Assembly (NCBI GenBank): GCA_018821745.1
Contig: JAHJLU010000223.1
Span: forward strand, 1 to 6,260
Source of the DNA: Myxococcota bacterium
GTDB lineage: Bacteria > Myxococcota_A > Polyangia > HGW-17
Length of the DNA: 6,260 nt
Direction of reading: 5' to 3'
In this document: in pieces, positions 5,856 to 6,260 of the stretch
Layout: every line of letters starts with the position of its first letter
Numbering within the stretch: the stretch's first letter is position 1
The notes under the pieces: model-generated
Database searches by the model: none
What the model saw: only the letters and a program-made list of their open reading frames with translations
Told to the model about the DNA's origin: nothing
Translations under genes and position numbers: made by a program

Positions 5856-6227
5856 TTATTTCCAGGTGCGGCCGAGGGTTGAGCACTGGTTGAGCCATGT
5901 GCTGCGTCTGGCAGGGGAAGATTTGCGGACAGAGCCGATGCGCATCACTTTTTTGACCTTGAGCCCGCAGAAGTTGAGGATTCCGTGCTTGAAAACCTGG
6001 ACGGACATGTCGAAGAAGAGGGTGCGCATGAGCAGGGGAGGGGAGTCCATGGTGGTGATAATGGTGGAGGTGCGGCCCGAGAGGAGCTTCCGGGGGAAGC
6101 CCAGCTTGTTGAACCGGAAGGCAAAGCCCGGCAGGAAGAAAACGACAATGAAGCCGATAATCCCCCTGAGTACCGGCAGTCTCTCGGCGAAGGGCACCAC
6201 CCAATCTAAAAGCTCGCTTAGTTCCAC
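5856..6227 (-). pseudogene. chimera: DUF1616-like N-terminus joined to the C-terminal half of a Flavodoxin_2 oxidoreductase
   Basis: 123 residues from a GTG at 6227. Residues 38-123 (FNKLGFPRKLLSGR, TTMDSPP, ILNFCGLK, SSPARRSTWL) match the C-terminal half of Flavodoxin_2 (PF02525) NAD(P)H-dependent FMN oxidoreductases, usually about 190 residues. The N-terminal half with the FMN phosphate loop is absent. Residues 1-36 (ELSELLDWVVPFAERLPVLR, then GIIGFIVVFFLPGFAF) instead look like the start of DUF1616 (PF07760) membrane proteins, whose first helix ends in FxPGFA. Flavodoxin_2 proteins carry a very similar FLPGFAF at the equivalent point, so the join may lie in that shared block (6117-6140). 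No good ribosome binding site precedes the GTG. It could instead be a small oxidoreductase with an odd N-terminus, but a fused relic fits better. Confidence 0.66.
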
Positions 6228-6260
6228 GACTTTATACTACTCAATAAAACGGGTAACTGC

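Overview
The window looks like accessory chromosomal sequence from a GC-rich deltaproteobacterial or Myxococcota-like bacterium (Bradymonadia or a relative is my best guess). The signs are secreted lipoproteins with a Cys-Asp-Asp-Asp-Asp start to the mature chain, a long Thr/Val-Asn-Asn linker, and paired six-cysteine repeats of the kind described from Myxococcus. This placement is inferred from protein style, not from a marker gene.

Layout, left to right. At 1-242 (minus) is the N-terminal part of an EamA/DMT-type membrane transporter, running off the left edge. At about 243-776 is lower-GC sequence with the broken C-terminal end of a DDE transposase (470-697, plus). At 777-2459 and 2590-4023 (both minus) are the two convincing intact genes: a lipoprotein serine hydrolase of the class C beta-lactamase/S12 family, and upstream of it in transcription a lipoprotein with two cysteine-rich repeats, a possible cystatin/SnoaL-like domain and beta-rich C-terminal domains. 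At 4177-4479 (plus) is a second, different transposase tail with an in-frame stop. At 4542-5294 (minus) is a complete SUMF1/FGE-sulfatase fold domain whose signal peptide has been lost, apparently at a small hairpin repeat (5306-5333). At 5540-5827 (plus) is the C-terminal tail of a PD-(D/E)XK (Rpn/PDDEXK_2) nuclease-transposase without its nuclease domain. At 5856-6227 (minus) is an apparent chimera: the first residues of a DUF1616-type membrane protein joined to the C-terminal half of a Flavodoxin_2 NAD(P)H oxidoreductase.

The two intact lipoproteins form a same-strand pair, 130 bases apart, with similar leaders and ribosome binding sites. Together they carry parts (a SnoaL/cystatin-like domain and a serine beta-lactamase-like domain) that some actinobacterial proteins (ORF12, LpqF) carry on one chain, so joint work at the cell envelope is possible but unproven. 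The rest of the window is largely a graveyard: at least five broken genes or mobile-element tails surround the pair. No rRNA, tRNA, CRISPR array, integrase or replication origin was seen.
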